This document shows positions 9,536-17,765 of a stretch of 64,000 nt of DNA, in pieces. The DNA is from CAVWSM01 sp963757805 (GTDB lineage Bacteria > Actinomycetota > Actinomycetes > Jiangellales > Jiangellaceae): contig CAVWSM010000006.1 of the NCBI GenBank assembly GCA_963757805.1, positions 1,421,556-1,485,555 on the forward strand. Direction: 5' to 3'. Under the pieces are notes generated by a model. It was not told the DNA's origin and made no database searches. It was given only the letters and a program-made list of their open reading frames with translations. The first letter of the stretch is position 1. Every line of letters starts with the position of its first letter. The position numbers and the translations under genes were made by a program.

Positions 9536-10570
9536 GTGACCACCATCGCTGACTCGCCGTTCTTGCGCGCCTGTCGGCGCGAACCAGTGCCGCAAACGCC
9601 GGTGTGGTTCATGCGACAGGCTGGTCGGTCGCTGCCCGAGTATCGCAAGGTCCGCGAAGGCGTCAGCATGCTCGAGTCCTGCATGCGCCCCGACCTCGTC
9701 GTCGAGATCACGCTGCAGCCGGTACGGCGCTACGGCGTCGACGCGGCGATCTTCTTCTCCGATATCGTGCTGCCGCTCAAAGCGATCGGGGTGCCACTCG
9801 AGATCGAGCCAGGAGTCGGCCCGGTGGTGGACCGGCCGGTCCGATCGACTGGAGACCTCGGTATGTTGCGCGAGCTCACGCCGGCCGACGTGCCGTACAT
9901 CACCGACGCTGTGGCTACCCTTGTCACCGAGCTCGGCCAGACCCCGCTGATCGGCTTTGCGGGCGCGCCATTCACGCTCGCGTCGTACCTCATCGAAGGC
10001 GGACCGTCTCGGCACCACGAGCGCACCAAAGCGCTGATGTATGGCGACCCCGCGCTGTGGCATGAGCTGCTCGACCGGCTGGCCGGAATCTCCGCCGCGT
10101 TCCTGCGCGTGCAGGTCGAGGCCGGGGCAAGTGCCGTGCAGCTGTTCGACTCGTGGGCCGGCACCTTGTCGGCCGCCAACTATCGACGCTTCGTGCTGCC
10201 GCACTCGACGCGAGTGCTGTCGGCAGTTGCCGACCTGGGCGTCCCGCGCATCCACTTCGGCGTCGGCACCGGCGAGTTCCTGCACCTGATGGGTGAGGCG
10301 GGGGCGGACGTGGTGGGCGTCGACTGGCGAGTTCCGCTCGACGAGGCGACCCAGCGCGTGGGACCGCAGCGAGCGCTGCAGGGCAACCTCGACCCTGCCG
10401 TGCTTGGTGCGCCCTGGCCGGTTGTCGCGCAGGAGGTGCGGCGCGTGCTGGCCGAGGGCGACGCTGCGCCCGGGCACGTCTTCAACCTGGGGCACGGCGT
10501 GCTGCCCGGCACGGATCCTGACGTGCTCACCCGGGTCGTCGAGCTCGTGCACCAGGAGAGCGCCCACTAG
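9536..10570 (+). CDS. hemE: Uroporphyrinogen decarboxylase
   Basis: Cytosolic enzyme that removes four carboxyl groups from uroporphyrinogen III to give coproporphyrinogen III in haem synthesis. Both family signatures are present: PVWFMRQAGRSLPEYR near residue 22 and GFAGAPFTLASYLIEGGPS in the middle; the catalytic-site region IFFSDIVLPL is intact. GTG at 9536 preceded by GGGAG gives 344 residues, the usual length. hemG and hemQ, normally the next genes, are displaced to 28.2 kb by an accessory block. Confidence 0.96.
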   Translation: MTTIADSPFLRACRREPVPQTPVWFMRQAGRSLPEYRKVREGVSMLESCMRPDLVVEITLQPVRRYGVDAAIFFSDIVLPLKAIGVPLEIEPGVGPVVDRPVRSTGDLGMLRELTPADVPYITDAVATLVTELGQTPLIGFAGAPFTLASYLIEGGPSRHHERTKALMYGDPALWHELLDRLAGISAAFLRVQVEAGASAVQLFDSWAGTLSAANYRRFVLPHSTRVLSAVADLGVPRIHFGVGTGEFLHLMGEAGADVVGVDWRVPLDEATQRVGPQRALQGNLDPAVLGAPWPVVAQEVRRVLAEGDAAPGHVFNLGHGVLPGTDPDVLTRVVELVHQESAH

Positions 10571-10575
10571 TCCCT

Positions 10576-10985
10576 CTACTCCTTCGCCGCGCCCTCCGTC
10601 GTGCTCATTATCCGACGCTGGAAGATGAAAAGGACAGATCGCCATGGGGATCGTCATCAACGTCGCAGCAGCGACCTTGAGCGGGAACTGCGTCCCCTGG
10701 CCGAGCGACCCGGCGGTCAGCTGGGCGACACCCTTGGTCAGCGGGTAGAGCTCCGGGTCGCGACTCGCCACGATGAATGGGCTAGCTCGTTCCAGGAACC
10801 CTGGAACGACAGGATGAAGAGGGTGATGAGCGCCGGCGTCGCCATCGGCAGCACGACCGACCAGTAGATGCGGACGTCCCGGCGCCGTCGATGCGGGCCG
10901 CCTCCTCGACGCTGTCCGGGATGGACTCGAAGAAGTTCTTCATGATGAACACCGCACGCTCACCATCAGTCGGCTGGGAGCAGGG
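10576..10985 (-). pseudogene. Truncated, frameshifted sugar ABC transporter permease (MalG-like)
   Basis: C-terminal remnant of a CUT1-family carbohydrate ABC permease. On the minus strand the EAA-loop text FFESIPDSVEEAARIDGAG appears near 10950-10900, ELYPLTKGVAQL near 10770-10700, and the terminal IFQRRIMSTTEGAAKE ends at 10576. These lie in different frames and the N-terminal half is absent, so it cannot make a working permease. It abuts hemE and the 3' end of the TetR gene, at the left edge of the accessory block, and may mark an insertion or deletion scar. Confidence 0.75.
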
Positions 10986-11610
10986 GCGGGTGGGGGCAGA
11001 GGCTGCGCAGCCGGTCGAGCACGGCCCGGCGTGCATAGGCGTAGACGGCGGTTCCTTTCAACAGGCGGGACTGAGGGACGACGGCCTCGCCGATCGCCTC
11101 GATCTCGAACGCGAGTTGCTCCGCGCTGGCCGTATCGGTCAGTTCGCCGAGGTCGATGGCGTCCTGCACGGTCTGGGCGATGAAACCCAACCAGGCCACC
11201 TGTGCTGCAGCCACCCGGTCGTGCACCGGCCCGGGCCGGTCGTCGAATTCGGACTGCACAGTGAAGAAGAAGCAGCCGCCGGGGAGGACGCCGTCGGCGT
11301 AGAACGCCAATCGCGCCTCATGCAGGGCCAAGACCCGCCGCACGCCGGTTGGGGTTGCCAACGCCGGCCGAATGACCAGTGCGTGCCATTGCTGTGTCGC
11401 GCGATCTATCGCGGCGAGTTGCAACTGTTGCTTGTCCGGCCAGTGGGCGAACAGCCCGGACTTACTGACCCCGAGGCGTCCGGCCAGCACCGAGAGCGCT
11501 AACCCGTCGAGGCCTTCGGTGGAGGCCAGCGCAACCGCAGCGTCGAGCACCGCGGCACGGGTGCGCTCGCCGCGTTCGCGTCGTCCATCGGCACGCCCCG
11601 TCTGCGTCAT
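10966..11610 (-). CDS. TetR/AcrR family transcriptional regulator
   Basis: One-component repressor of 214 residues. The N-terminal helix-turn-helix is clear (residues about 17-62, with LAGRLGVSKSGLFAHWPDKQ), followed by a ligand-binding helical domain. It is divergent from an alpha/beta hydrolase gene, and a palindrome (11638-11652) lies in the 102-bp gap, so it probably represses itself and the hydrolase. ATG at 11610 fits the domain boundary. Its C-terminal end overlaps the ABC permease remnant, so the last residues may come from that junction. Confidence 0.88.
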   Translation of the reverse strand: MTQTGRADGRRERGERTRAAVLDAAVALASTEGLDGLALSVLAGRLGVSKSGLFAHWPDKQQLQLAAIDRATQQWHALVIRPALATPTGVRRVLALHEARLAFYADGVLPGGCFFFTVQSEFDDRPGPVHDRVAAAQVAWLGFIAQTVQDAIDLGELTDTASAEQLAFEIEAIGEAVVPQSRLLKGTAVYAYARRAVLDRLRSLCPHPPLLPAD

Positions 11611-11637
11611 ATCGCACACCCTACAACAAACTTTACG

Positions 11638-11652
11638 AACGGTCGGTCTGTT
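11638..11652. promoter_or_regulatory. Palindromic TetR-type operator
   Basis: AACGGTCGGTCTGTT reads AACnGnCnGnCnGTT on both strands, a common TetR operator shape. It lies 27 bp upstream of the TetR gene start and next to TTACATT, a plausible -10 element for the plus-strand hydrolase. Autorepression and control of the hydrolase are inferred from position. Confidence 0.55.
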
Positions 11653-11712
11653 ACATTGGCGAGCACGCCGAACATATGCAGGCCCGGTCCCGCGCTTCCC
11701 AGAAGGCAGGCC

Positions 11713-12732
11713 ATGTCCATCGATCCCCAGGTCGACAACGACCACCGTGAGGCCCGAACGCCGCTCACCTCTCGCCGTCGCGGCAGCTCCGCGGTTGACC
11801 CGCGTCCGGTTCGCCGTGGCGCCACAGACCTGAGAACAGGGCCGGCCAACATGACACTGCGCCTCGTCCGGGCCGCTCTCACAGGTACCTCGTGGGTCGC
11901 CCCGCGCGTCGCCGGCCGGGCGACCTTCTACCTGTTCTGCAACTTGAAGCCGCGCAGCAGGGTCCGCGACAGCGAGCGCGAGACCCACCACCGCGCGGTG
12001 CTTGACGAACTGTCGGTGAACGGCAAGAAGGTGGTCACCTATCGGTGGGGCAACGGCGTGCGGCCGGTGCTGCTCGTGCACGGCTGGCAATCGCGCGCCG
12101 CCCGGTTCGCTGGCTTCGTCCCCCGCCTCGAGGCGCTCGGATACAGCCCGATCAGTTTCGACGCGCCCGGACACGGCGCTTCCGGCGGCCGACGCACCAC
12201 GATCCTCGAGTACCGGGAGATCATTCAGCAACTTCAGAGGAAATATGGACCTTTCGAGGCGGTGATCGCGCACTCGTTTGGCGTCCTGGCGACTTTCCTG
12301 TCCCTGCGGGCGACCTTGATCGCGGGACGCCTCGTCGCGGTCGCCGGCGTCAGCGATTTCCAGTTCCTGCACGCCGAATTCTGCCGCCGGCTGCAACTCA
12401 ACGCCCGGTTGAGGCAGCAGCTACGCCGCCGCATCGAGCAGGATCTGTTTCCGGAGATCCCGGGTATGTGGGAACTGTTCGACAGCACGCACCAGACGGG
12501 CGAGGTGGCTCTGCCGATCCTGGTGATACACGACGAGTCCGACCAAACCGTGCCCATCGAACAGGCCCATCGGCTGAAGACGGCCTACGGTGACCAGCTC
12601 GAGCTGATCACCACAGCGCAACTCGGGCACCGAAAGATCCTGGCCCACGCCACCGTGATCGACCGCGCGGCGGATTTCATCGGCCTACCGGCCAGGCCCA
12701 GAGCGGCGAGGGCCTTCACGTCGCCGTACTAG
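11713..12732 (+). CDS. Alpha/beta hydrolase
   Basis: Serine hydrolase-fold protein of 339 residues, likely under the divergent TetR regulator. Seen: oxyanion HGW in LLVHGWQSRAARF, nucleophile elbow AHSFGVLA, acid Asp in VIHDESDQTVP and His in QLGHRKIL, so the catalytic triad is complete. The N-terminal 65 residues look unconserved; a start at the later ATG (MTLRLVRAAL) is possible. I chose ATG 11713 for its upstream purine-rich GAAGGCAGG. The substrate is unknown. Confidence 0.82.
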   Translation: MSIDPQVDNDHREARTPLTSRRRGSSAVDPRPVRRGATDLRTGPANMTLRLVRAALTGTSWVAPRVAGRATFYLFCNLKPRSRVRDSERETHHRAVLDELSVNGKKVVTYRWGNGVRPVLLVHGWQSRAARFAGFVPRLEALGYSPISFDAPGHGASGGRRTTILEYREIIQQLQRKYGPFEAVIAHSFGVLATFLSLRATLIAGRLVAVAGVSDFQFLHAEFCRRLQLNARLRQQLRRRIEQDLFPEIPGMWELFDSTHQTGEVALPILVIHDESDQTVPIEQAHRLKTAYGDQLELITTAQLGHRKILAHATVIDRAADFIGLPARPRAARAFTSPY

Positions 12733-13163
12733 TGGCCGGGATGCTCTCCCTTGCCGCTGTAGAAGTCGGTCGGGCGTCCGGCTGCGCGTTCGTGGTAGTA
12801 GCGCCACCAATTCCGATTAGTTTGCCAAGGGACGCAACCATTTAATTGCCCTAATCAATTCATGATCATGCTCACGTAGCGTTAACATCCGCCCCTGGAT
12901 ATTTCGGCGGGAGCCGTTTGTACGAGCACACCCTGGATCTAGTCGATACAGGTCAGGGGCATGATCCGGTATTTCGCAGCACGATTGCGGAATTCGGTCC
13001 CGATCTTTTGCCGCGGGTTATCGGCTCAAATCCGACGGGCCCACTACTACAAGGGGATTCGGCTTCTTGTCACGCGGCCGCGAACCAGAAACGAACCATT
13101 AACGAAACCATCAACTCGTCTCCACCGTGCACGAGGGGCTCGAGCGCGTCTGCGCCGTCGGCG
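12733..13163. other. Gap with AT-rich stretch between hydrolase and phosphatase genes
   Basis: No gene is supported here. Bases about 12805-12900 are clearly richer in A+T than the surroundings (ATTTAATTGCCCTAATCAAT is typical), which suits a promoter region for the phosphatase gene and hints at foreign origin. An in-frame TTG at 12918 with a GGGAG four bases upstream could extend the phosphatase, but the intervening text has no conserved look. Confidence 0.5.
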
Positions 13164-13904
13164 GTGGTGAGTGCGCGGCGCAGCGACCCGTCTGCTGCCG
13201 GTAGCGGATGTGACAATCAAGCGGTGTATCGGCCTACGTCGCGGCCTGCGCGCCTTCGGCGCCGCGCCGGTCGCGCTGCGCTCGCCCTCGTTTTGGGTTA
13301 TGCCGTCTTTTGGGTGGTGGGGTCGCTCGGCCTGCTGGCAGTGTCGACCTGGGCCAAGGCCCAGGCGCCCGCGGCGGTAACCCTGGACGCCGGGATCGCC
13401 AACTTCCAACGGGTCGACGCGAACGTGTGGCGCGGAGCGGCACCCGGCCCCACCGGGTACAGGCGCCTCGCCGAACTCGGCTTCCGGACCGTGGTCGACC
13501 TGAGATACGGGGACATCAAGGACAGCGAATATCACCTGCCCCGAGCACTTGGACTCGACATTGTGCGGATCCCGATCCGTGACGGTCGACCGCCGCAATC
13601 GGAAGAGCTAGCGAAGTTCCTCGCCACCGTCCGAGCCGGCAGCACCCCCGTCTTCGTCCATTGCGGCGCCGGCGTTGGCCGTACCGGATCTCTCTCCGCC
13701 GCCTACCTGGTCTCGACCAACAAGGCCAGCCCCCACACGGCGATGTTGACCAGCCTCGCCGTGGGCCCGCCGACGGTCGAACAGATCAGCTTCATGCGCC
13801 GTCTGCCGCCGGGCGGACCAATCAGCGATCCGCCAACGCTCGTCAAGGTCGTGAGCCGCGCCTTGGACGCCCCCCGCCAGCTGTGGTCGTGGCTGATCCA
13901 CTGA
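13164..13904 (+). CDS. Membrane-anchored dual-specificity / tyrosine protein phosphatase
   Basis: Cysteine phosphatase with the P-loop VHCGAGVGRTGS (HCx5R), preceded by the general-acid region VVDLRYGDIKDSE. A single hydrophobic helix (ALALVLGYAVFWVVGSLGLL) near the N-terminus anchors it, so the catalytic domain probably faces outward. The start is uncertain: GTG at 13164 or 13167 removes a low-complexity stretch; a TTG at 12918 with a possible ribosome site is the alternative. It ends 5 bp before a convergent gene. The target is unknown. Confidence 0.75.
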   Translation: MVSARRSDPSAAGSGCDNQAVYRPTSRPARLRRRAGRAALALVLGYAVFWVVGSLGLLAVSTWAKAQAPAAVTLDAGIANFQRVDANVWRGAAPGPTGYRRLAELGFRTVVDLRYGDIKDSEYHLPRALGLDIVRIPIRDGRPPQSEELAKFLATVRAGSTPVFVHCGAGVGRTGSLSAAYLVSTNKASPHTAMLTSLAVGPPTVEQISFMRRLPPGGPISDPPTLVKVVSRALDAPRQLWSWLIH

Positions 13905-13909
13905 CGCCT

Positions 13910-14281
13910 TCATGTCGTGCGAGCGAATTCGACACTCGACTTCAGGCGGTCGACCGTCAGGTCGCGCAGGCACCCGAGCAGACGCTCCTCGCCATGCCGA
14001 CCGAGCGATGGAGTGATCGCGAACCGGTAGACGCCGTCACCGATCCGCTGGATGCCCGGGTCAACGAGGGCGCCCGCGACCGTCGCCGCGCAACTTCCCC
14101 ACAGCGCGTGCGCTGCCGTGTCCAGACTCTGGTGGTAGTTGCGACCTTCGAGGCGGACCACCACCTCAGTTGTCCGGTCGGCGTGACGCTGATCGGGACG
14201 AGTCTGGGTGGCGTCGCCGATCGCCTTCACGCCGAACACCATCGCAGCGACCAGCGCGAGGACCATGATCACGCTCTTCAC
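13910..14281 (-). CDS. Small membrane-anchored protein of the PEP-utiliser operon
   Basis: I do not recognise the family. The 123-residue product begins with one hydrophobic helix (VIMVLALVAAMVFGVKAIGD) and continues as a soluble domain of about 95 residues with two Cys (WGSCAATVAG and RLLGCLRDLT) that could form a disulfide outside the membrane. Start is GTG at 14281, overlapping the previous gene by 4 bp (GTGA), so it is the third gene of a tightly coupled operon with 14278-14790 and 14787-16853. The longer reading to 14509 is rejected because it crosses that neighbour. Confidence 0.75.
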   Translation of the reverse strand: MKSVIMVLALVAAMVFGVKAIGDATQTRPDQRHADRTTEVVVRLEGRNYHQSLDTAAHALWGSCAATVAGALVDPGIQRIGDGVYRFAITPSLGRHGEERLLGCLRDLTVDRLKSSVEFARTT

Positions 14282-14790
14282 GACGACCTGCCCTGTGCGG
14301 GTGCGAACAGCGCGAACGGGTCGGACTCGGGGGAGATCAGGGCGTGCGGTGGTTCGAGCGAGCCGAGACGCGTCGCCAGACCCCGCTCCATCGAACGCCC
14401 GGCCGTTGCCCGGCCGACCCGCTCGGTGACCCAGGCGATGGCTGAGACCACAACGCCTGCGCCCAGCAGGATCGGCACGAACACGTTGGTGGTGTCCGGG
14501 CGAAGCCAAGCGAATCGGTTCCGGTAGGGCGGCGCCGAGTCCCGGAGGCGGGCCAGCGTCTGCGGACGAGAATCACGCCGTTCATGCGCGGCGGAGGCCT
14601 GTGACCTGCGCAGCGCAGCGATGCGGTCGAGCGCCAACGCACCGAACAACGCGATCTCGGCGGCAAGCAGTATCACGCCGGACGTGAGGGCACGGTTCCA
14701 CTCCCACCGGGTCAGGTACACGAAGAAGTACGTACCCGAGGCGGCAACTGTGACGATCGCGGCCAAGTAACCAAGACGACGAGCGGTCAC
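14278..14790 (-). CDS. Three-helix membrane protein of the PEP-utiliser operon
   Basis: Unrecognised 170-residue integral membrane protein. Hydrophobic segments at about residues 7-26, 38-56 and 103-122 flank a charged loop of about 45 residues rich in Arg. GTG start at 14790 overlaps the stop of the PEP-utilising enzyme gene by 4 bp, and its own stop overlaps the next gene by 4 bp. Constant coupling to a PEP-utilising enzyme suggests it anchors or is modified with that enzyme; this is inference only. Confidence 0.8.
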   Translation of the reverse strand: MTARRLGYLAAIVTVAASGTYFFVYLTRWEWNRALTSGVILLAAEIALFGALALDRIAALRRSQASAAHERRDSRPQTLARLRDSAPPYRNRFAWLRPDTTNVFVPILLGAGVVVSAIAWVTERVGRATAGRSMERGLATRLGSLEPPHALISPESDPFALFAPAQGRSS

Positions 14791-16853
14791 GCCGCCGCCT
14801 CTGCGCTGCCGATGATCGACACGTCGCCAGCAGTGCCGTCGACGGCAATCTCGGTCCCGGGCGGAAAGCGTTCGACGGCGTCCTCGACACCGACCACCGT
14901 CGGCACCCCCGCTTCGCGAGCGAGGATCGCGAGGTGCGAGAGCACGCTGCCGGTCTCGGCAACGAGCGCCCGGAGCCCGGGCAGCATCGGTGCGAGCGCG
15001 GGGTCGAGCGTCCGCACCACCAGCACCGCACCGTCGGCTGGCAGCCCGTCCGCCGAAGCCACTGTCCCGGTTGCCCTACCGCCACCCGCACCGCGACCGG
15101 CGCCGCGGGCAGCCTCTCCCGAGGACTTGTGTACAGCGACAACGTTGCCTTCGGCGGTGAGCCGGAACCTGGCGGGCAGCGGAGCGACGTCCACCGGCTG
15201 TGGCCTTGTCTCGGCGAGCGCAACCTCGCCGCGCACCACAGCACGTAACGTGTGGTACGAGAGCCACCGCACGCCGGCCGCGGTCTTCATGCGGTTGGCA
15301 AGTTCGAGTCGGTCGCCCAGCTCGACTGCCGCGTGCGCCGTGAGCTGCTGGAGCCAGCGTGCCCGCAGTCGCAGTGCCTCCCGCAGCAGTTGCGCTTCGA
15401 CGATGTCCCTAGCGGGCGGCAACGACGCAGGCGGCGGCGGCAGCTCGATCTTGGCACCGATCGACGGCGGGACGAGGGAGAGCAGCACCGGGTGCCTGGC
15501 AATGAGTTCGTCAGGGCTCGCTCGGCCGTTGCGCTCGGCGGCAAGCACACGGAGCGCGTGCGCGGCGGCCGAGACGGGCGCTCCATCGACGTCGAGCAAC
15601 CGACCGGCGAGCATCTCGTAGCCGTACGCCGACCGCAGCGCGTCGCGTGAACCGTCCAGCAGACCGAGCAGTTCATAGTCCGACAGCTCGCTGAGCGGTG
15701 GAACATCCGCCAGCATCTCGTCGATCGTCTCGACGATGTCACGAGCCAGACGTGGCAACGCTGCCGTCAGCCGACCCAACGACCAGGCAACGTTCAGGCG
15801 CCGCACGGGCGGGCGGGGGTCCAGCCTCGCCCACAACGATCGCGCTCTACCGGGCGGCCGCTCGACGCCGAGCAGCTCCAGGTCGGCCGCAATGCGGCCA
15901 CCGACGCTCACGATCACCGGCGACCGCGCCAGCGCCTTGGCCGGCTGGGCACCCGTGAGCGAGAGCACCTCCCGGATAGCTTCCGCCATCGGCGTGACCC
16001 AAAGATCCTGCTCGAGAGGAGTGAGCGGGCGCGGGAACGTCTCGGCAACGGGACCGGGCCCAAAGATGGGGCCGATCGCCGCATCGTGGGAGCCCGCCGC
16101 GGTGATCGGGCGGCTCTGCAGCAGCACCACCGAACCGTTGAAGGCCGCCCACTCGACGTCCTGCGGGCCACCGAAGACCGCTCTCGCGCGCTTCTGCAGC
16201 CGGACCAGTGCACGCAGGTTCGCGTCGACGGCCGGGAGCGTGCCCGTCGACTCGACGACCTTGCCACCGGCGGTCAGCGTCACGGTGATGCCGTCGACCT
16301 CGCCACTCACGAGCCGATGAGGGCCACCAGACACCGCCGCAATAACGATGCGGTCGCGCCGTCCACTCACTGGGTCGGCACCGAACATCACGCCACCGAC
16401 GTCGGGTTCGATGTACGGCTGCACCAGCACGGCCATCACGTCACCAGTTGCTTTGCCTTGGCGCACTGCCTCACCCGAGGTGACAACCTCGCGCACCGCC
16501 TCGATGAAGCTGTCCCAGCCGCGCACGTCGAGCACCGACCTGAACCGGCCAGCCATCGAAGAGTCGACCCCATCCTCGACCGTCGACGACGAGCGCACGA
16601 CCACCGCAAGGTTGCCGCCCTGCGTCAGCTCGGTCCAGGCCTGACAAGCGGCACGGATGATGTCATCCGCACCGCCGCACGCCACCGCAAGCGCAGCACC
16701 GGGCGTCAGCACAAATCCCGGCAGTACTGGCATGCCGGCGCGGTGCGCCCGGGCGAGGGCCGCAGCCTTCGCACCAGCAACGGCGCGGTTGTGCGCGTCC
16801 GCGAGCTCGAGCACCGCCTCGCCCGGAGGGACGGTGGTGGAAGTAGGAACCAT
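14787..16853 (-). CDS. PEP/pyruvate-binding and PEP-utilising (phosphohistidine) domain protein
   Basis: PPDK-like enzyme of 688 residues. The N-terminal ATP-grasp half shows VVVRSSSTVEDGVDSSMAG, QPYIEPDVGGVMFGADPVSG and DVEWAAFNGSVVLLQSRPI; the C-terminal swivelling domain has GSVLSHLAILAREAGVP, whose His is the phosphate carrier. There is no C-terminal TIM-barrel PEP-binding domain, so the layout is closer to rifampicin phosphotransferase than to pyruvate phosphate dikinase or PEP synthase. Its acceptor is unknown. It heads a three-gene operon with two membrane proteins. Start at 16853 (MVPTSTT) has a GGAG upstream. Confidence 0.85.
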   Translation of the reverse strand: MVPTSTTVPPGEAVLELADAHNRAVAGAKAAALARAHRAGMPVLPGFVLTPGAALAVACGGADDIIRAACQAWTELTQGGNLAVVVRSSSTVEDGVDSSMAGRFRSVLDVRGWDSFIEAVREVVTSGEAVRQGKATGDVMAVLVQPYIEPDVGGVMFGADPVSGRRDRIVIAAVSGGPHRLVSGEVDGITVTLTAGGKVVESTGTLPAVDANLRALVRLQKRARAVFGGPQDVEWAAFNGSVVLLQSRPITAAGSHDAAIGPIFGPGPVAETFPRPLTPLEQDLWVTPMAEAIREVLSLTGAQPAKALARSPVIVSVGGRIAADLELLGVERPPGRARSLWARLDPRPPVRRLNVAWSLGRLTAALPRLARDIVETIDEMLADVPPLSELSDYELLGLLDGSRDALRSAYGYEMLAGRLLDVDGAPVSAAAHALRVLAAERNGRASPDELIARHPVLLSLVPPSIGAKIELPPPPASLPPARDIVEAQLLREALRLRARWLQQLTAHAAVELGDRLELANRMKTAAGVRWLSYHTLRAVVRGEVALAETRPQPVDVAPLPARFRLTAEGNVVAVHKSSGEAARGAGRGAGGGRATGTVASADGLPADGAVLVVRTLDPALAPMLPGLRALVAETGSVLSHLAILAREAGVPTVVGVEDAVERFPPGTEIAVDGTAGDVSIIGSAEAAA

Positions 16854-16994
16854 TGGAGGACTCCAACCGATTGCTTCGTGTGGCAGTGGGTGGTCAGTGG
16901 GCGAACGTGGGCCCGCTGGCGACGCTGGCGCCAGCGGTGGTGGAGACAAACCCACGCCCAACGAGGCGCCGAGCTCGTGGCCCAGGTCGTTGGG

Positions 16995-17660
16995 TCAGGT
17001 GCGTGCGGTTTCGTGCCACCGTGCGGTGCGGTTGTATCTCGGCGCCCAGACGAGGCGGTAGAGGAGCCTGGCTGGTGGGGGGAGCAGTCGGAGGACTTTG
17101 GTCTTGGTCGGGTCGGGTGCGTCGTCGAGCACCCACGGGAGGTACTCCGCGCCGCCACGGAGGCCGCCTTGTGTCTTTCGGATGTGTTGCCCGAACGCGG
17201 CCCACCCCTCTGGGCCGAGATACCTCTCGATCAACGGCAGCGCCTCTTGTTCCTCGTGTCGCATGTGGGCGGTCAGGCCCGCAGCCAGGGCGTGGACGGC
17301 CCGGGCCAGCCTGGTCGCGTCGTGGGCGGCGATGGCCGCGTCGACGCGTTCGAGCTGTGGATCGATCTGGGCGTGTTCGGTCTCCATCGCGTCAAGGACT
17401 GCCACGTCCTCCGGCGCGGACACCGTGGCACGCAGCTTCGGCCACAGCGAGGTGTCTTCGGCGGAGTGGTGGATGTGCAGTTGCTTGCTGAACATCGCCC
17501 ACGCTGCCAGCGCTTGGGGCGTTTGGGCGTGGCCGTGCTCGCTCGCGGACGCGAGACGTTGCAGGTCGCGGGTGAACGCGTCGTGCGCGACGTACATCAT
17601 CGTGAAGTCGACGTCGCCGTTGAGCGGGGTCCGCTGGGGCCATGTATTGACGTCCGGCAT
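16995..17660 (-). CDS. Hemerythrin domain-containing protein
   Basis: Predicted di-iron or metal-binding four-helix protein of 221 residues. Putative ligands in order: VAHDAFTRDL, HIHHSAEDTSLWP, ETEHAQIDPQL and HMRHEEQEALPLI, the HxxxD/E and HxxE pattern of the family. Roles in this family include oxygen or NO sensing and storage; which applies here cannot be told. It lies 105 bp downstream of the exporter gene start side and 141 bp upstream of the PEP-utiliser gene on the same strand, but the gaps are too large to call one operon. Confidence 0.9.
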   Translation of the reverse strand: MPDVNTWPQRTPLNGDVDFTMMYVAHDAFTRDLQRLASASEHGHAQTPQALAAWAMFSKQLHIHHSAEDTSLWPKLRATVSAPEDVAVLDAMETEHAQIDPQLERVDAAIAAHDATRLARAVHALAAGLTAHMRHEEQEALPLIERYLGPEGWAAFGQHIRKTQGGLRGGAEYLPWVLDDAPDPTKTKVLRLLPPPARLLYRLVWAPRYNRTARWHETART

Positions 17661-17765
17661 CTGATCTCCTCTGGGTAGTGGGTAGCTCAGGACGCTGCGG
17701 ATGCAGCGGGTTCGGGTCGGGCCGGCCGGGCGGTCTATCGTCGCGGCCCGTTCGGCGTGCAGGCG

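Noticed and set aside
11656..11712. Extended start of the hydrolase at 11656
   Set aside because: No ribosome site, and the extension overlaps the probable promoter and operator.
16086..17678. 530-codon plus-strand frame
   Set aside because: It runs antisense through the PEP-utiliser and hemerythrin genes and has no protein-like composition.
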